From assembly GCF_030466625.1 (NCBI RefSeq), contig NZ_JADEVT010000001.1:558001-622000 (forward strand): a DNA stretch of 64,000 nt, in the 5' to 3' direction. Position 1 is the stretch's first letter; every line of letters starts with the position of its first letter. Source of the stretch: Nocardioides sp. ChNu-153. Its GTDB lineage: Bacteria; Actinomycetota; Actinomycetes; Propionibacteriales; Nocardioidaceae. Under the pieces are notes generated by a model. That model saw nothing but the letters and a program-made list of their open reading frames with translations. It did no database searches and was not told the DNA's origin. This document shows positions 33,003 to 41,725 of the stretch, piece after piece. Made by a program: the position numbers and the translations under genes.

Positions 33003-34178
33003 TCAGTCGCCCTTGACGTTGACGAGCTGGTGCAGCACGTGGCGGACCCGCACGAGGTCGGCCGCGTCCTCCATCACCCGGTCGATCGGCTTGTAGGCCG
33101 CCGGGATCTCGTCGAGGAACGCGACGGTGTCGCGGTACTCGATGCCCGCCATGGACTCCTGCAGCTGCGCGCGGGTGAACGTCTTCCGGGCGCGCGTCCG
33201 GGAGTACTCCCGGCCCGCGCCGTGCGGCGCCGAGTGGAGCGCGTCCGCGTTGCCACGGCCCACCACGACGTACGACGCCGTGCCCATCGACCCGGGGATG
33301 AGCCCGGGGCGACCCGCCTCCGCGTTGATGGCGCCCTTGCGCGAGAGCCAGACGCGGCGGCCGAAGTGCTCCTCCGGCTCGGTGTAGTTGTGGTGGCAGT
33401 TGATGGACTCGACGCGCTCGACCGGCCCGGGCTCGCCGACCCACGCCGAGAACTCGGCGACGACCCGGTCCATCATCTCCTCGCGGTTGAGCAGCGCGTA
33501 GTGCTGCGCCCACTGCATCTCGATGATGTAGGCGTCGAACTCCGGCGTGCCCTCGGTGAGGTAGGCGAGGTCGCGGTGCGGCAGGTCCACGCCGGCCTGC
33601 TCGCACTGCCGCCGCGCGACCGCGATGTGCCGCTGGGCGATCTCGTTGCCCACGCCGCGCGAGCCGGAGTGCAGGAACAGCCACACCCGGTGCTGCTCGT
33701 CGGCGGTCACCTCGATGAAGTGGTTGCCGGAGCCGAGCGTGCCGAGCTGCAGCTCCCAGCGAGCCGCGTAGCGGGCGGGGTCGAACCCCGCGGCCTCCGC
33801 CCGCGCCGCCAGGTCGTCGAGCCGGGCGCGCGTGTGGTCGCGGCGGACGTCGCGGTTCGCCGCGCCCGCGGAGAGCGGTACGACGCGCTCGATCGCCTCG
33901 CGCAGCGCGCGCCGGTCGGCGGGCAGCCGGCCGGTCGTCCAGGCGGTGCGGACCGCGATCATGCCGCAGCCGATGTCGACGCCGACGGCGGCGGGCATGA
34001 CGGCGCCGAGGGTCGGGATGACCGACCCCACGGTGGCGCCCAGGCCGAGGTGCGCGTCGGGCATCAGGGCCACGTGCGGGTGGATGAACGGCATCGTGGC
34101 CGTCGTGACCGCCTGCGCGCGGGTGTCCTCCTCGAGGATCGACGCCCAGCTCATGAGCGTCGGGGTGATCTGCTCCAT
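33003..34178 (-). CDS. rtcB: RNA-splicing ligase RtcB
   Basis: The protein has 391 residues from the ATG at 34176-34178. The Mn/GTP RtcB signature is visible: VALMPDAHLGLGATVG, VGVDIGCGM (metal Cys), LGTLGSGNHFIEV, LFLHSGSRGVGN, INCHHNY and, near the C-terminus, HSAPHGAGREYSR with the His that is guanylylated. It seals 2',3'-cyclic phosphate (or 3'-phosphate) and 5'-OH RNA ends, used in tRNA or rRNA repair. No RtcA or RtcR gene is nearby. It is monocistronic and divergent from the L7/L12-like gene. Confidence 0.95.
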   Translation of the reverse strand: MEQITPTLMSWASILEEDTRAQAVTTATMPFIHPHVALMPDAHLGLGATVGSVIPTLGAVMPAAVGVDIGCGMIAVRTAWTTGRLPADRRALREAIERVVPLSAGAANRDVRRDHTRARLDDLAARAEAAGFDPARYAARWELQLGTLGSGNHFIEVTADEQHRVWLFLHSGSRGVGNEIAQRHIAVARRQCEQAGVDLPHRDLAYLTEGTPEFDAYIIEMQWAQHYALLNREEMMDRVVAEFSAWVGEPGPVERVESINCHHNYTEPEEHFGRRVWLSRKGAINAEAGRPGLIPGSMGTASYVVVGRGNADALHSAPHGAGREYSRTRARKTFTRAQLQESMAGIEYRDTVAFLDEIPAAYKPIDRVMEDAADLVRVRHVLHQLVNVKGD

Positions 34179-34371
34179 CGTCGTCCTGCCGTCGTCCCTC
34201 TCCGGTCTCGTCCCGCACCGGTCGGCGCGGGTGCGGCGACCACCCGGCCGCCGCGTCCCGCACCGTAGGAGCCGCGAAACGGCTTGCACGACGCGTTTGT
34301 CGTGTGCGTGTGGCCGAGTCGACGCCCGCGCCGGGTGGGGTGGCGCGCCGGTGCCCGGCACCATGGAGGGC

Positions 34372-34719
34372 ATGCGTGGGGAGACGGGTACGGCGAGGGG
34401 TCACCACCAGCCGGAGGGGTCGCTCCGGGCGCGGTGGCGGCGGTTCACCCGCCCGTGGCCGCACGAGAGCCTGTCCCAGCCCGGCGAGCACGCGGTCGAG
34501 CTGCTGGCGACCGGGCCGAACCAGGTGGCGGTCGTCAAGGCCGTCCGGCAGATCACCGGGTGGAAGCTGCTGCCGGCCAAGCAGGCCACCGACCGCCCGC
34601 CCGTCGTGCTCGCGACGGGCCTCTCGGCCGGGAGCGCCGAGGCCGCGCGCCGCGTGCTGGAGGAGGCCGGCGCCACCGGCCGCGTCGTGCACCGCGGACC
34701 GACGCAGCCGGCGGCCTGA
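34372..34719 (+). CDS. Free-standing ribosomal L7/L12 C-terminal-domain-like protein
   Basis: The protein has 115 residues. The region ELLATGPNQVAVVKAVRQIT, then GWKLLPAKQATDRPP and SAEAARRVLEEAGATGRVVHRG, follows the L7/L12 C-terminal domain (VIK-VRE-TGL--AK--V, ending EEAGA-VE). It lacks the N-terminal dimerisation domain that attaches L7/L12 to L10, so it is not a ribosomal stalk protein. An Arg-rich N-terminus precedes the domain. ATG 34372 is chosen over 34363 because CACCAT lies seven bases upstream. The function is unknown. Confidence 0.78.
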   Translation: MRGETGTARGHHQPEGSLRARWRRFTRPWPHESLSQPGEHAVELLATGPNQVAVVKAVRQITGWKLLPAKQATDRPPVVLATGLSAGSAEAARRVLEEAGATGRVVHRGPTQPAA

Positions 34720-34750
34720 GGGGTCGGCCCGGGCGTCGCCGACGCCGTCG

Positions 34751-34771
34751 GGTGTCCGCTCGGCGGACGCC
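34751..34771 (+). terminator. Terminator hairpin after the L7/L12-like gene
   Basis: GGTGTCCGC and GCGGACGCC form a nine-pair stem (one G-U) around a TCG loop, 31 bases past the stop codon. Confidence 0.6.
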
Positions 34772-34854
34772 GGGACCCACCGGCGGGCGCCGGGGTGGCG
34801 CGCCTGCGATGATCGTTCCCGGCCTGCACCGCGACCGATGAGAGTGAGCCCCTG

Positions 34855-36123
34855 ATGGCGCTGCCCGACCTCGCCCCTGCCGACCTCGCCGCCTTCGCCG
34901 ACGCCCAGCGCGCGGCGTACGCGGAGCTGAAGGCGAAGGGTCTGAAGCTCGACCTGACGCGGGGCAAGCCGTCGCCGGAGCAGCTCGACCTGTCCGAGGG
35001 CCTGCTGTCGCTGCCGTCGGGCCACGTCGCCGCCGACGGCACGGACGTGCGCAACTACGGGGGGCTCGCGGGCCTGCCCGAGCTGCGCGCGATCTTCGCC
35101 GAGCTGCTGGGCACCTCGCCGGCCAACGTCGTCGCGGCCGGCAACTCGAGCCTGACGCTCATGCACGACACCCTCGTGCAGTCGCTGCTCTACGGGCGCC
35201 CGAGCAGCCCCGAGCCGTGGGGCGTCGAGGACGTCGTGCGGTTCCTGTGCCCCGTGCCGGGCTACGACCGCCACTTCGCGCTCGCGGACCGTCTCGGCAT
35301 CGAGCTCGTGCCGGTCCCGCTGACCGACGAGGGCCCGGACACCGAGGTCGTGGCCACGATGGTCGCCGACGACCCGACGATCAAGGGCATGTGGCTCGTG
35401 CCGACCTACGCGAACCCCACCGGCTCGGTGTGCTCGGTCGAGGTGGCGCGCACGCTGGCGTCGATGCCGACCGCGGCGCCCGACTTCACGATCCTGTGGG
35501 ACAACGCCTACGCGGTGCACCACCTCACCGACGTCGAGACCGCGACGCCCGACATCCTCGGCCTGGCCGCCGAGGCGGGGAACCCGGACCGCGTCGTCAT
35601 GTTCGCCTCCACCTCGAAGATCACCTTCGCGGGCGCCGGCGTCGCCTTCCTCGCCGGCTCGGACGCCACCGTCGCGGCGTACCTCGAGGGGCTCGGCTTC
35701 TACTCCATCGGCCCCGACAAGGTGAACCAGCTGCGCCACGTCGAGTTCTTCGGCGACGCCGAGGGCGTGCGGGCGCACATGCGCCGCCACCGCGACCTCA
35801 TCGCCCCGAAGTTCGCCGAGGTGCAGCGCATCCTCGGCGAGCGCCTGACCGAGCACGGCATCGCGGAGTGGACCGACCCGGCGGGCGGCTACTTCGTCAG
35901 CCTCGACGTGCTCGACGGCACGGCGCGCCGCGTGGTCCAGCTCGCGAAGGAGGCCGGCATCGCCCTGACGCCGGCCGGCTCGTCGTTCCCGTACGGCGAG
36001 GACCCGCGCGACCGCAACATCCGCCTCGCTCCCACGCTGCCGCCGGTCGCCGAGGTCACCGCCGCGATGGAGGGCGTCGCGACCTGCGTGCTGCTCGCCG
36101 CCGCGGAGAGCCTGCAGGGCTGA
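34855..36123 (+). CDS. Class I/II aminotransferase, actinobacterial aspartate aminotransferase (AspT) type
   Basis: The protein has 422 residues. The PLP lysine is K255 in FASTSKITFAG, and NPTGSVCS and ILWDNAYAVHHL carry the conserved Asn and Asp/Tyr. The N-terminus (LDLTRGKPSPEQLDLSEGLL) and the C-terminal RDRNIRLAPTLPP are characteristic of the AspT/MocR-like clade known from corynebacteria. It moves the amino group between aspartate and 2-oxoglutarate. It is monocistronic, flanked by hairpins on both sides. Confidence 0.93.
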   Translation: MALPDLAPADLAAFADAQRAAYAELKAKGLKLDLTRGKPSPEQLDLSEGLLSLPSGHVAADGTDVRNYGGLAGLPELRAIFAELLGTSPANVVAAGNSSLTLMHDTLVQSLLYGRPSSPEPWGVEDVVRFLCPVPGYDRHFALADRLGIELVPVPLTDEGPDTEVVATMVADDPTIKGMWLVPTYANPTGSVCSVEVARTLASMPTAAPDFTILWDNAYAVHHLTDVETATPDILGLAAEAGNPDRVVMFASTSKITFAGAGVAFLAGSDATVAAYLEGLGFYSIGPDKVNQLRHVEFFGDAEGVRAHMRRHRDLIAPKFAEVQRILGERLTEHGIAEWTDPAGGYFVSLDVLDGTARRVVQLAKEAGIALTPAGSSFPYGEDPRDRNIRLAPTLPPVAEVTAAMEGVATCVLLAAAESLQG

Positions 36124-36139
36124 GCCCGGGTCGAGCCCC

Positions 36140-36179
36140 GACCGGGTACGCCGTGCCGCGCGGCGCGGCGTACCCGGTC
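36140..36179. terminator. Strong two-way terminator between convergent genes
   Basis: GACCGGGTACGCCG (36140-36153) and CGGCGTACCCGGTC (36166-36179) form a perfect 14-base stem with a 12-base loop, itself self-complementary in part. It fills the 54-base gap between the aminotransferase stop and the stop of the next minus-strand gene, which it touches. Confidence 0.88.
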
Positions 36180-37047
36180 AGCCCGTGACGCTCGGGGCGC
36201 CGTCCAGGACCGCCCCGAGCGGCTGGGGCGCGCTGGCGCCGCCCACGACGTGGGCCACCTCGGGCACGTCGGCGTAGAACTCCCGCGCGGCCGCCGCCTC
36301 GGTGTCGCCGCCGGTCACCTCGACCACCAGCCCGTCGGGGAGGGCGTACATCGAGACGGCCGCGAAGCCCTGCCCGGAGTCGCCCAGGTCGAGGTCCTCC
36401 ATCACGGCGTGCAGGTGCTCCTCGGTGTAGCGGGCGGTCAGCAGCTGCACCGTGACCCCGCGCTCGGCGCCGAGCGCGACGAGCGCGGCGTCGACCTCCG
36501 GGTCCGGCGTGGTGCGCCACGCCGTGACCCACCCCAGTCCCTCGTGGACCTTGATCCAGGAGAAGCCGGACCCGCTCCCGACCAGGCGCTGCTGCACCTG
36601 GGTCGCCACGTCGGAGAGCGCCACATCGGCCTCGTCGACCACCGCGTCCTGCGGGGCGCCGTCGTCGATCGTCAGCTCGTGGTCGAAGCGGTCGAGGACC
36701 GGCGCGGTCGCCGAGCGCACCGCGGCGCGGTCCGGCTCGCCGTCCGCCATCCACGCCGTGACGGTGCGCGTCGCCGGGTCCTCCGCGAACGTGACGAAGG
36801 CGAGGCCCGGGTCGAGCGCGACGGCCGCGTAGAGCTGCTCGAGAAGCGGCCGGTCGTCGGGTACGGCGGACGTCGCGGCCTCCGGCGTACCCGGGTCGGC
36901 AGCGACACCCGGCTCCCCGCCGCGCAGGGCGAGGGCGCCCACGACGGCGCCGCCGGCGACGAGGAGGACGGCCGCCACCACGGCGGGGACGACGAGGCGG
37001 GCGCGTCCGTCCTGTCCGGTGCGGTCGGTCGGGGCGGTGGCTGGCAT
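36178..37047 (-). CDS. Membrane-anchored hypothetical protein, extracytoplasmic domain
   Basis: The protein has 289 residues; ATG with GGAGG eight bases upstream. A short charged N-terminus and one membrane segment (VVPAVVAAVLLVAGGAVVGALAL, about 19-41) precede a large soluble domain outside the membrane (LEQLYAAVALDPGLAFVTF, and QVQQRLVGSGSGFSWIKVHE). I recognise no family. It follows the SulP gene on the same strand after 63 bases and could be co-transcribed. The segment spacing and acidic character suggest a lipid- or wall-associated protein, but that is speculation. Confidence 0.75.
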   Translation of the reverse strand: MPATAPTDRTGQDGRARLVVPAVVAAVLLVAGGAVVGALALRGGEPGVAADPGTPEAATSAVPDDRPLLEQLYAAVALDPGLAFVTFAEDPATRTVTAWMADGEPDRAAVRSATAPVLDRFDHELTIDDGAPQDAVVDEADVALSDVATQVQQRLVGSGSGFSWIKVHEGLGWVTAWRTTPDPEVDAALVALGAERGVTVQLLTARYTEEHLHAVMEDLDLGDSGQGFAAVSMYALPDGLVVEVTGGDTEAAAAREFYADVPEVAHVVGGASAPQPLGAVLDGAPSVTG

Positions 37048-37110
37048 GGCAGGTCCTCCCGTGGGTGGGTGATCACCGGTACGACGCGCCGGTCGCCGCC
37101 ACGGTTCCCC

Positions 37111-38634
37111 TCAGTGCGCGCCGAGGTGACCGCTGAGCCGCTCGTGCATCCCGGCGCTGGCCTTGTTCAGCCCGACCACCTCGACGTGCTTGCCCTTGCC
37201 GGCGTACTTGGTCACGACGGCGTCGAGCGCCGCGACGGTCGAGGCGTCCCACACGTGGGAGGCCGAGAGGTCGACGAGCACCCGCTGGGGGTCGCCGGCG
37301 TAGTCGAACTGGCTGTAGAGGTCGTTGCTGGAGGCGAAGAACAGCTCGCCGGTGACGGTGTAGCGGGCGAGCTCGCCGTCGGCGTCGGTCTCGACGGTGC
37401 GGTCGACGCGCGCGAGGTGCGCGACGCGGCGGGCGAAGAGCACCATCGCGACGAGCACGCCGACGGCCACGCCGATGGCCAGGTTGTGGGTGGCCACGAC
37501 GACCACGACGGTGCTGACCATGACGGTGGTCTCGCTGCGGGGCATGCGGCGCAGGGTCGACGGCGCGACGCTGTGCCAGTCGAAGGTGCCCACGGCGACC
37601 ATGATCATCACCGCGACGAGGGCGGCCATCGGGATGCGACCGACGACGTCGCCCAGGCCCACGACGAGGACCAGCAGGAAGAGGCCGGCGCAGAAGGTCG
37701 AGATGCGCGTGCGGGCGCCCGACGCCTTCACGTTGATCATCGTCTGGCCGATCATCGCGCAGCCGCCCATGCCGCCGGTGAACCCCGTGATGACGTTGGC
37801 CGCGCCCTGGCCCCACGACTCGCGCGTCTTGTCGGAGGGCGTGTCGGTGATGTCGTCGACGAGCTTGGCGGTGAGCAGCGACTCGAGCAGGCCGACGAGC
37901 GCCATCGCGAGCGCGTAGGGGGCGATGATCTCGAGGGTCTCCAGCGTGAACGGCACGTCGGGCACGAGGAACGTGGGCAGCGTGTCGGGCAGCTCGCCCT
38001 GGTCCGCGACGTCGGGCAGCACCCAGCCGGCGGCGAGGGTGAGCGCGGTCAGCACGACGATGGCCACCAGCGGGGCCGGCACGACGTCGGTGAGGCGGGG
38101 GAGGAGCACCATCATCGCGATGCCCGCGGCGACGAGGGGGTAGACCAGCCAGGGCACGTCGCGCAGGTAGGGCAGCTGGGCCGTGAAGATCAGGATGGCC
38201 AGGGCGTTGACGAACCCCACCATCACCGAGCGCGGCACGAAGCGCATGAGCCGGGCGACGCCGGCGAGGGCCAGCGCGACCTGGATGAGACCGCCGAGGA
38301 TGACGGTGGCGATGAGGTGGTCGACCCCGTGGTCGCGCACCACCGGCGCGATGACCAGCGCGACCGCACCGGTGGCGGCAGAGATCATCGCGGGCCGGCC
38401 CCCGAGGAACGCGATGCTGACCGCCATCGTGAACGACGCGAAGAGGCCGAGGCGCGGGTCGACGCCCGCGATGATCGAGAACGAGATGGCCTCGGGGATG
38501 AGCGCGAGCGCGACGACGAGGCCGGCGACGACCTCGCGGCGCAGCACGGCGGGGGAGCGGAGCGCGGTCCGCACGCGGTGGTCGGGCGGGGGCTGCACGG
38601 GTGTCGCGGGCGTCGCGGGTACGGCGGAGGTCAC
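37111..38634 (-). CDS. SulP-family anion transporter with STAS domain
   Basis: The protein has about 507 residues. About 11-12 membrane segments cover residues 30-390 (VVAGLVVALALIPEAISFSI is the typical N-terminal segment), and GGCAMIGQTMINVKASGARTR is a SulP loop. The C-terminal cytoplasmic STAS domain (about 400-507) holds VLVDLSASHVWDAST. SulP proteins move sulfate, bicarbonate or related anions. I place the start at GTG 38632-38634, not at the TTG at 38668-38670, because the latter would put a MerR-type operator inside the coding sequence. A poor -10 (TTTGCT) lies six bases upstream of the GTG. Confidence 0.9.
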   Translation of the reverse strand: MTSAVPATPATPVQPPPDHRVRTALRSPAVLRREVVAGLVVALALIPEAISFSIIAGVDPRLGLFASFTMAVSIAFLGGRPAMISAATGAVALVIAPVVRDHGVDHLIATVILGGLIQVALALAGVARLMRFVPRSVMVGFVNALAILIFTAQLPYLRDVPWLVYPLVAAGIAMMVLLPRLTDVVPAPLVAIVVLTALTLAAGWVLPDVADQGELPDTLPTFLVPDVPFTLETLEIIAPYALAMALVGLLESLLTAKLVDDITDTPSDKTRESWGQGAANVITGFTGGMGGCAMIGQTMINVKASGARTRISTFCAGLFLLVLVVGLGDVVGRIPMAALVAVMIMVAVGTFDWHSVAPSTLRRMPRSETTVMVSTVVVVVATHNLAIGVAVGVLVAMVLFARRVAHLARVDRTVETDADGELARYTVTGELFFASSNDLYSQFDYAGDPQRVLVDLSASHVWDASTVAALDAVVTKYAGKGKHVEVVGLNKASAGMHERLSGHLGAH

Positions 38635-38646
38635 CGCCGCAGCAAA

Positions 38647-38663
38647 CCTCACGTTGCGTGAGG
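38647..38663. promoter_or_regulatory. MerR-type operator in the sulP promoter
   Basis: CCTCACG, TTG, CGTGAGG is a perfect 7-base inverted repeat. On the minus strand TTGCAA (38665-38670) lies just upstream and TTTGCT (38641-38646) just downstream, so the dyad fills an 18-base spacer. A dyad within a long spacer is the hallmark of MerR-activated promoters. The MerR gene at 38711-39136 is the obvious regulator. Confidence 0.7.
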
Positions 38664-38710
38664 GTTGCAAAGCCGGGGCTGTGTGGCCTGCGCCACGAGG
38701 GATGGTCTGC

Positions 38711-39136
38711 TCAGGTGTCGGCGCGCTCCAGCGTCGCAGCGAGGTCGGCGGCGAAGGCCTCGGCGGTGGCGAGCTCGCGGCGTACCTTCGTCACCCGCTC
38801 CTCGGCGTCCGCGTGGTAGGCGGCGAGGCTCGTGAGGAGGCGGTGGCGCTCATCGGGGTCGGGGGCGGCGTCGGGATCCTGGTCGGCGTCCGCGGCGAGG
38901 GCGTCGACGATGCCGAGCAGGTCGCGCATCTGGTCGAGGGTGAACCCGAGCGGCTTCATCTGCATGATGAGCCCGAGCCGCGCGAGGTCGGGCTCGGTGT
39001 AGAGCCGGAACCCGCCCGCCGTCCGGGCCGACGGCGCCACGAGACCCATCTCGTCGTAGTAGCGGATCGTCCGCAGGCTCAGCCCCGTCCGCGCCGCGAC
39101 CTCGCCGATCTGCAGGTGGGTGGGTGCGTCGCTCAC
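38711..39136 (-). CDS. MerR-family transcriptional regulator (probable sulP activator)
   Basis: The protein has 141 residues from the GTG at 39134-39136. The helix-turn-helix (IGEVAARTGLSLRTIRYYDE) and wing (GLVAPSARTAGGFRLYTEPD) cover about 8-45, and a dimerisation helix (MRDLLGIVDALAADAD, then RVTKVRRELATAEAFAADL) follows. It has no Cys-rich metal-binding site, so a metal ligand is unlikely. It is immediately upstream of sulP on the same strand; a MerR-type dyad lies in the 76-base gap. GACACT lies six bases upstream of the GTG as a possible leaderless -10. Confidence 0.9.
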   Translation of the reverse strand: MSDAPTHLQIGEVAARTGLSLRTIRYYDEMGLVAPSARTAGGFRLYTEPDLARLGLIMQMKPLGFTLDQMRDLLGIVDALAADADQDPDAAPDPDERHRLLTSLAAYHADAEERVTKVRRELATAEAFAADLAATLERADT

Positions 39137-39190
39137 CGGGCCAGTGTCGCAGGGGTGGTGGGGGGTTCCGGGGGCACCTACGGTGGCGCG

Positions 39191-39865
39191 ATGACCCCGA
39201 CCGCGAAGGACCTCCGGGCGCTGGCGCGCAGCTCGCCGTGGCTGTGGCGGTCGGCGCACCTGCGCTACCGGGGCGGGCTCGGGCGGGTCGAGGCGTGGGT
39301 GGAGCGACCGGGGCGCCTGCGCCTGCGGTTCCCCTCCGGGGCGGAGCAGGTCGTGGAGGAGGGGCCGCCGTCGGCGGTGTGGGTCCCTCTGGGCGGCGCG
39401 GCGCGTGCCCCGGAGTGGCGGCGACCGCACGAGGTCGAGCCCGTACGCCGGCGCGACGGCCTGATTCGCCGTCGGCCGCGGGACCTGGGCGTCGTGTACG
39501 ACGACCCGGTGTGGCGCGACTACAGCTGGGTGGCCCTGCTCGACCCGGTCGAGCTCGCAGCCGGCGTGGAGCTGGACGCCCTGGCCTCCGAGGAGCGGGC
39601 GGGGCGGGAGACGTGGACCGCGCGGGCCGTCCCCGTGGAGGGCTACGAACCGCGGTGCGGCTGCTGCGCCCTGCTGTGGTCGGCCGTCGCCGCCCGGGAC
39701 TCGGGGCTGCCGGTGCGGGAGGGCGCGACGTACCCGCCCTGGTACGACGTCGCCCTCGACCGCGCCACCGGCATCGTGGTCTCGGTGCAGCCCGGTGGGA
39801 CGGGGTTCGAGCCGTCGGCGAGCCTGTCCTCCGAGGTCGAGGTGGTCGCGCACACGGCGTGGTGA
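39191..39865 (+). CDS. Hypothetical protein, about 224 residues
   Basis: I do not recognise this protein. It is soluble, Arg/Glu/Trp-rich, with a Cys triplet in EPRCGCCALLW near residue 157. The order LRYRGGLGRVEAWVERPGRL, then VYDDPVWRDYSWVALLDPVE and a C-terminal YPPWYDVALDRATGIVVSVQ suggests a beta-rich domain. TACGGT (39179-39184) lies exactly six bases before the ATG, with no Shine-Dalgarno, so this is a good leaderless candidate. It is divergent from merR. Confidence 0.75.
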   Translation: MTPTAKDLRALARSSPWLWRSAHLRYRGGLGRVEAWVERPGRLRLRFPSGAEQVVEEGPPSAVWVPLGGAARAPEWRRPHEVEPVRRRDGLIRRRPRDLGVVYDDPVWRDYSWVALLDPVELAAGVELDALASEERAGRETWTARAVPVEGYEPRCGCCALLWSAVAARDSGLPVREGATYPPWYDVALDRATGIVVSVQPGGTGFEPSASLSSEVEVVAHTAW

Positions 39866-39985
39866 GGGGGCGTGGTGAGGGGGCGGCGACCCTGTCGCCG
39901 ACCGGCCGCCCGCCCCCGCGGACCGACCTGTGGAGAGTCGTCCGCCGACCCCGGAACTGTCGGTGCTCGCTGGTGTCATGGACCC

Positions 39986-41239
39986 ATGACCGCGACCGCG
40001 CTGCACCCCCTCACCGAGGTGCTCGCGCGTCTCGACGACGTGGTGGGTGAGGGGTTCGAGGTCGGCCTGCTGAGCGCGTCACCGAGCGAGACGGGTGCGG
40101 CGCTCGTCGAGCTCGAGCGTGCGGCGAACCGCCTGGCCGCCCTGCGCGCCCGGGTCCTGGCCCACGCGGCGGCCGTGCGGGTGGAGGACGAGAACGGCGC
40201 GCCGTCGACCGCGGTCTGGCTCGCGAACGCCACCCGGGTGACGCGGGCGGACGCCCACCGCCGGGTGCGGGCGGCCGTGGCCGCCGAGGAGCGGTACGAC
40301 GCCCTCGCTGTCGCCGCAGCGCGCGGGGCCGTGGCGCCGGACCAGGCGGAGGTGATCGTGCGGGCCCTCGACGACCTCGCCGACGACGTGAGCGGCGACC
40401 TGTTGCGCGAGGCGGAGCGGACGCTGGTCGGCCTGGCGGGCGACCACGACGCCAAGGAGCTGCGCGTGCTGGGGCGGCGGATCCTCGACGTCGTCGCCCC
40501 GGCCGTCGGCGAGGCGCGGGAGGCGGCGCTGCTGGCCACGGAGGAGCGGGCGGCCGCGGCGAAGGTCTCGCTGACGATGCGGGAGGACGGCCAGGGCTGC
40601 GTGCACGGGCGCTTCGTGCTGCCCGAGCTGCACGGCGCCATGCTGGCCAAGATCCTCGACGCGATCGCCTCCCCGCGGCGCGACCACCTGCGCGACGGCG
40701 ACGGGGTCGCGGACGGTGACGAGCAGCGGCCGTCGTGGCTCCGACGCGGGGAGGCGTTCGCCGAGCTGGTCGAGAGGATGCGCGACGCCGACCTGCCGGA
40801 CGCAGCGGGCGCGGGGGCCACCGTCGTGGTGACGATGCCGCTCGACACCCTGACCGGCGGTCTCGCGGCGGCGAGCCTCGACACCGGTCACCGGATCTCG
40901 CCGGGCGAGGCCCGGCGCCTGGCCTGCGGTGCCGACCTCGTGCCCGCGGTCCTCGGCACCGCGAGCGAGGTCCTCGACCTCGGCCGGGCTGCGCGCCTCC
41001 ACAACCGGGCGCAGCGCATCGCGCTCGTCGTCCGCGACCGGGGCTGCACCGCAGAAGGCTGCGACGCCCCGCCGCAGCGCTGCGAGGCGCACCACGAGAC
41101 GCCCTGGTCGCGGGGCGGGCGCACGTCGGTCGACGAGGGGCGCCTGCTCTGCCACCGCCACCACCGCGTCGCCCACGACCCGGCGTACCTCACGGAGAGG
41201 CTGGGCACCGGCAAGCTGCGGTTCACGCGGCGGACGTAG
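39986..41239 (+). CDS. DUF222/HNH-endonuclease domain protein
   Basis: The protein has 417 residues. The N-terminal DUF222 helical domain covers about 20-300 (ELERAANRLAALRARVLAHA). The C-terminal HNH nuclease motif covers about 345-405: DRGCTAEGCDAPPQRCEAHH, then HHETPWSRGG and LLCHRHHRVAHD, with Cys for a zinc knot. Such proteins are abundant in actinobacteria, often in many copies and sometimes mobile. No intron, intein or homing context is visible. The start ATG 39986 is preceded by TGTCAT six bases upstream. Confidence 0.93.
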   Translation: MTATALHPLTEVLARLDDVVGEGFEVGLLSASPSETGAALVELERAANRLAALRARVLAHAAAVRVEDENGAPSTAVWLANATRVTRADAHRRVRAAVAAEERYDALAVAAARGAVAPDQAEVIVRALDDLADDVSGDLLREAERTLVGLAGDHDAKELRVLGRRILDVVAPAVGEAREAALLATEERAAAAKVSLTMREDGQGCVHGRFVLPELHGAMLAKILDAIASPRRDHLRDGDGVADGDEQRPSWLRRGEAFAELVERMRDADLPDAAGAGATVVVTMPLDTLTGGLAAASLDTGHRISPGEARRLACGADLVPAVLGTASEVLDLGRAARLHNRAQRIALVVRDRGCTAEGCDAPPQRCEAHHETPWSRGGRTSVDEGRLLCHRHHRVAHDPAYLTERLGTGKLRFTRRT

Positions 41240-41344
41240 GCCGACCCGGCGGGTGGCAGGGGAACGGTCGGCCGACCGATGACTCGGCAGGGTGGGACTG
41301 GTCGTACCTACGACCGTGCCCCCACGCACACCCCAGGAGGAAGA

Positions 41345-41716
41345 ATGCAGCACTTCGACGACCGCCGGGACGAGCTGCTCGGCATCGCCCGCTTCACCTT
41401 CGTCGACGGCGGCGCCGCCGAGTTCAAGCGGCTCTCGGCCCGCTGCATGGAGATCGTCCGGACGAAGGACAGCGGGACGCTGCAGTACGACATCTACCTC
41501 GACGACGACGAGACGGGCGCCGTCGTGATCGAGCGCTACCGCGACTCCGCCGCCCTCGTCGAGCACCTGGCCAACATCGGGGACGACCTCATGCAGGCCA
41601 TCCTCGCGACCGCGACGTCCGTGGAGGGGGAGACGCTCGGCCGGCCGAGCGACGACCTGCGGGCCCGTATGGCGGAGGGGCCGGTGCGGCTGTTCGTGCC
41701 GTACGCCTCGATGTAG
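41345..41716 (+). CDS. Antibiotic-biosynthesis-monooxygenase-like (ABM, dimeric ferredoxin-fold) protein
   Basis: The protein has 123 residues; AGGAGG at 41335-41340 just before the ATG. The ferredoxin-like core reads FKRLSARCMEIVRTKDSGTL, then YDIYLDDDETGAVVIERYRD and ALVEHLANIG, as in ABM-domain proteins (quinone monooxygenases, YgiN-like, or stress proteins). No catalytic residue is universal in this family, so the reaction cannot be given. It stands alone between the HNH gene and a small membrane protein. Confidence 0.8.
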   Translation: MQHFDDRRDELLGIARFTFVDGGAAEFKRLSARCMEIVRTKDSGTLQYDIYLDDDETGAVVIERYRDSAALVEHLANIGDDLMQAILATATSVEGETLGRPSDDLRARMAEGPVRLFVPYASM

Positions 41717-41725
41717 GGGACCCGC

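Noticed and set aside
34363..34371. ATG three codons before the chosen start of the L7/L12-like gene
   Set aside because: Spacing from CACCAT fits ATG 34372 better; the difference is minor and either could be used.
38635..38670. TTG start for SulP 12 codons upstream
   Set aside because: It would place a perfect MerR-type operator and its promoter inside the coding sequence.
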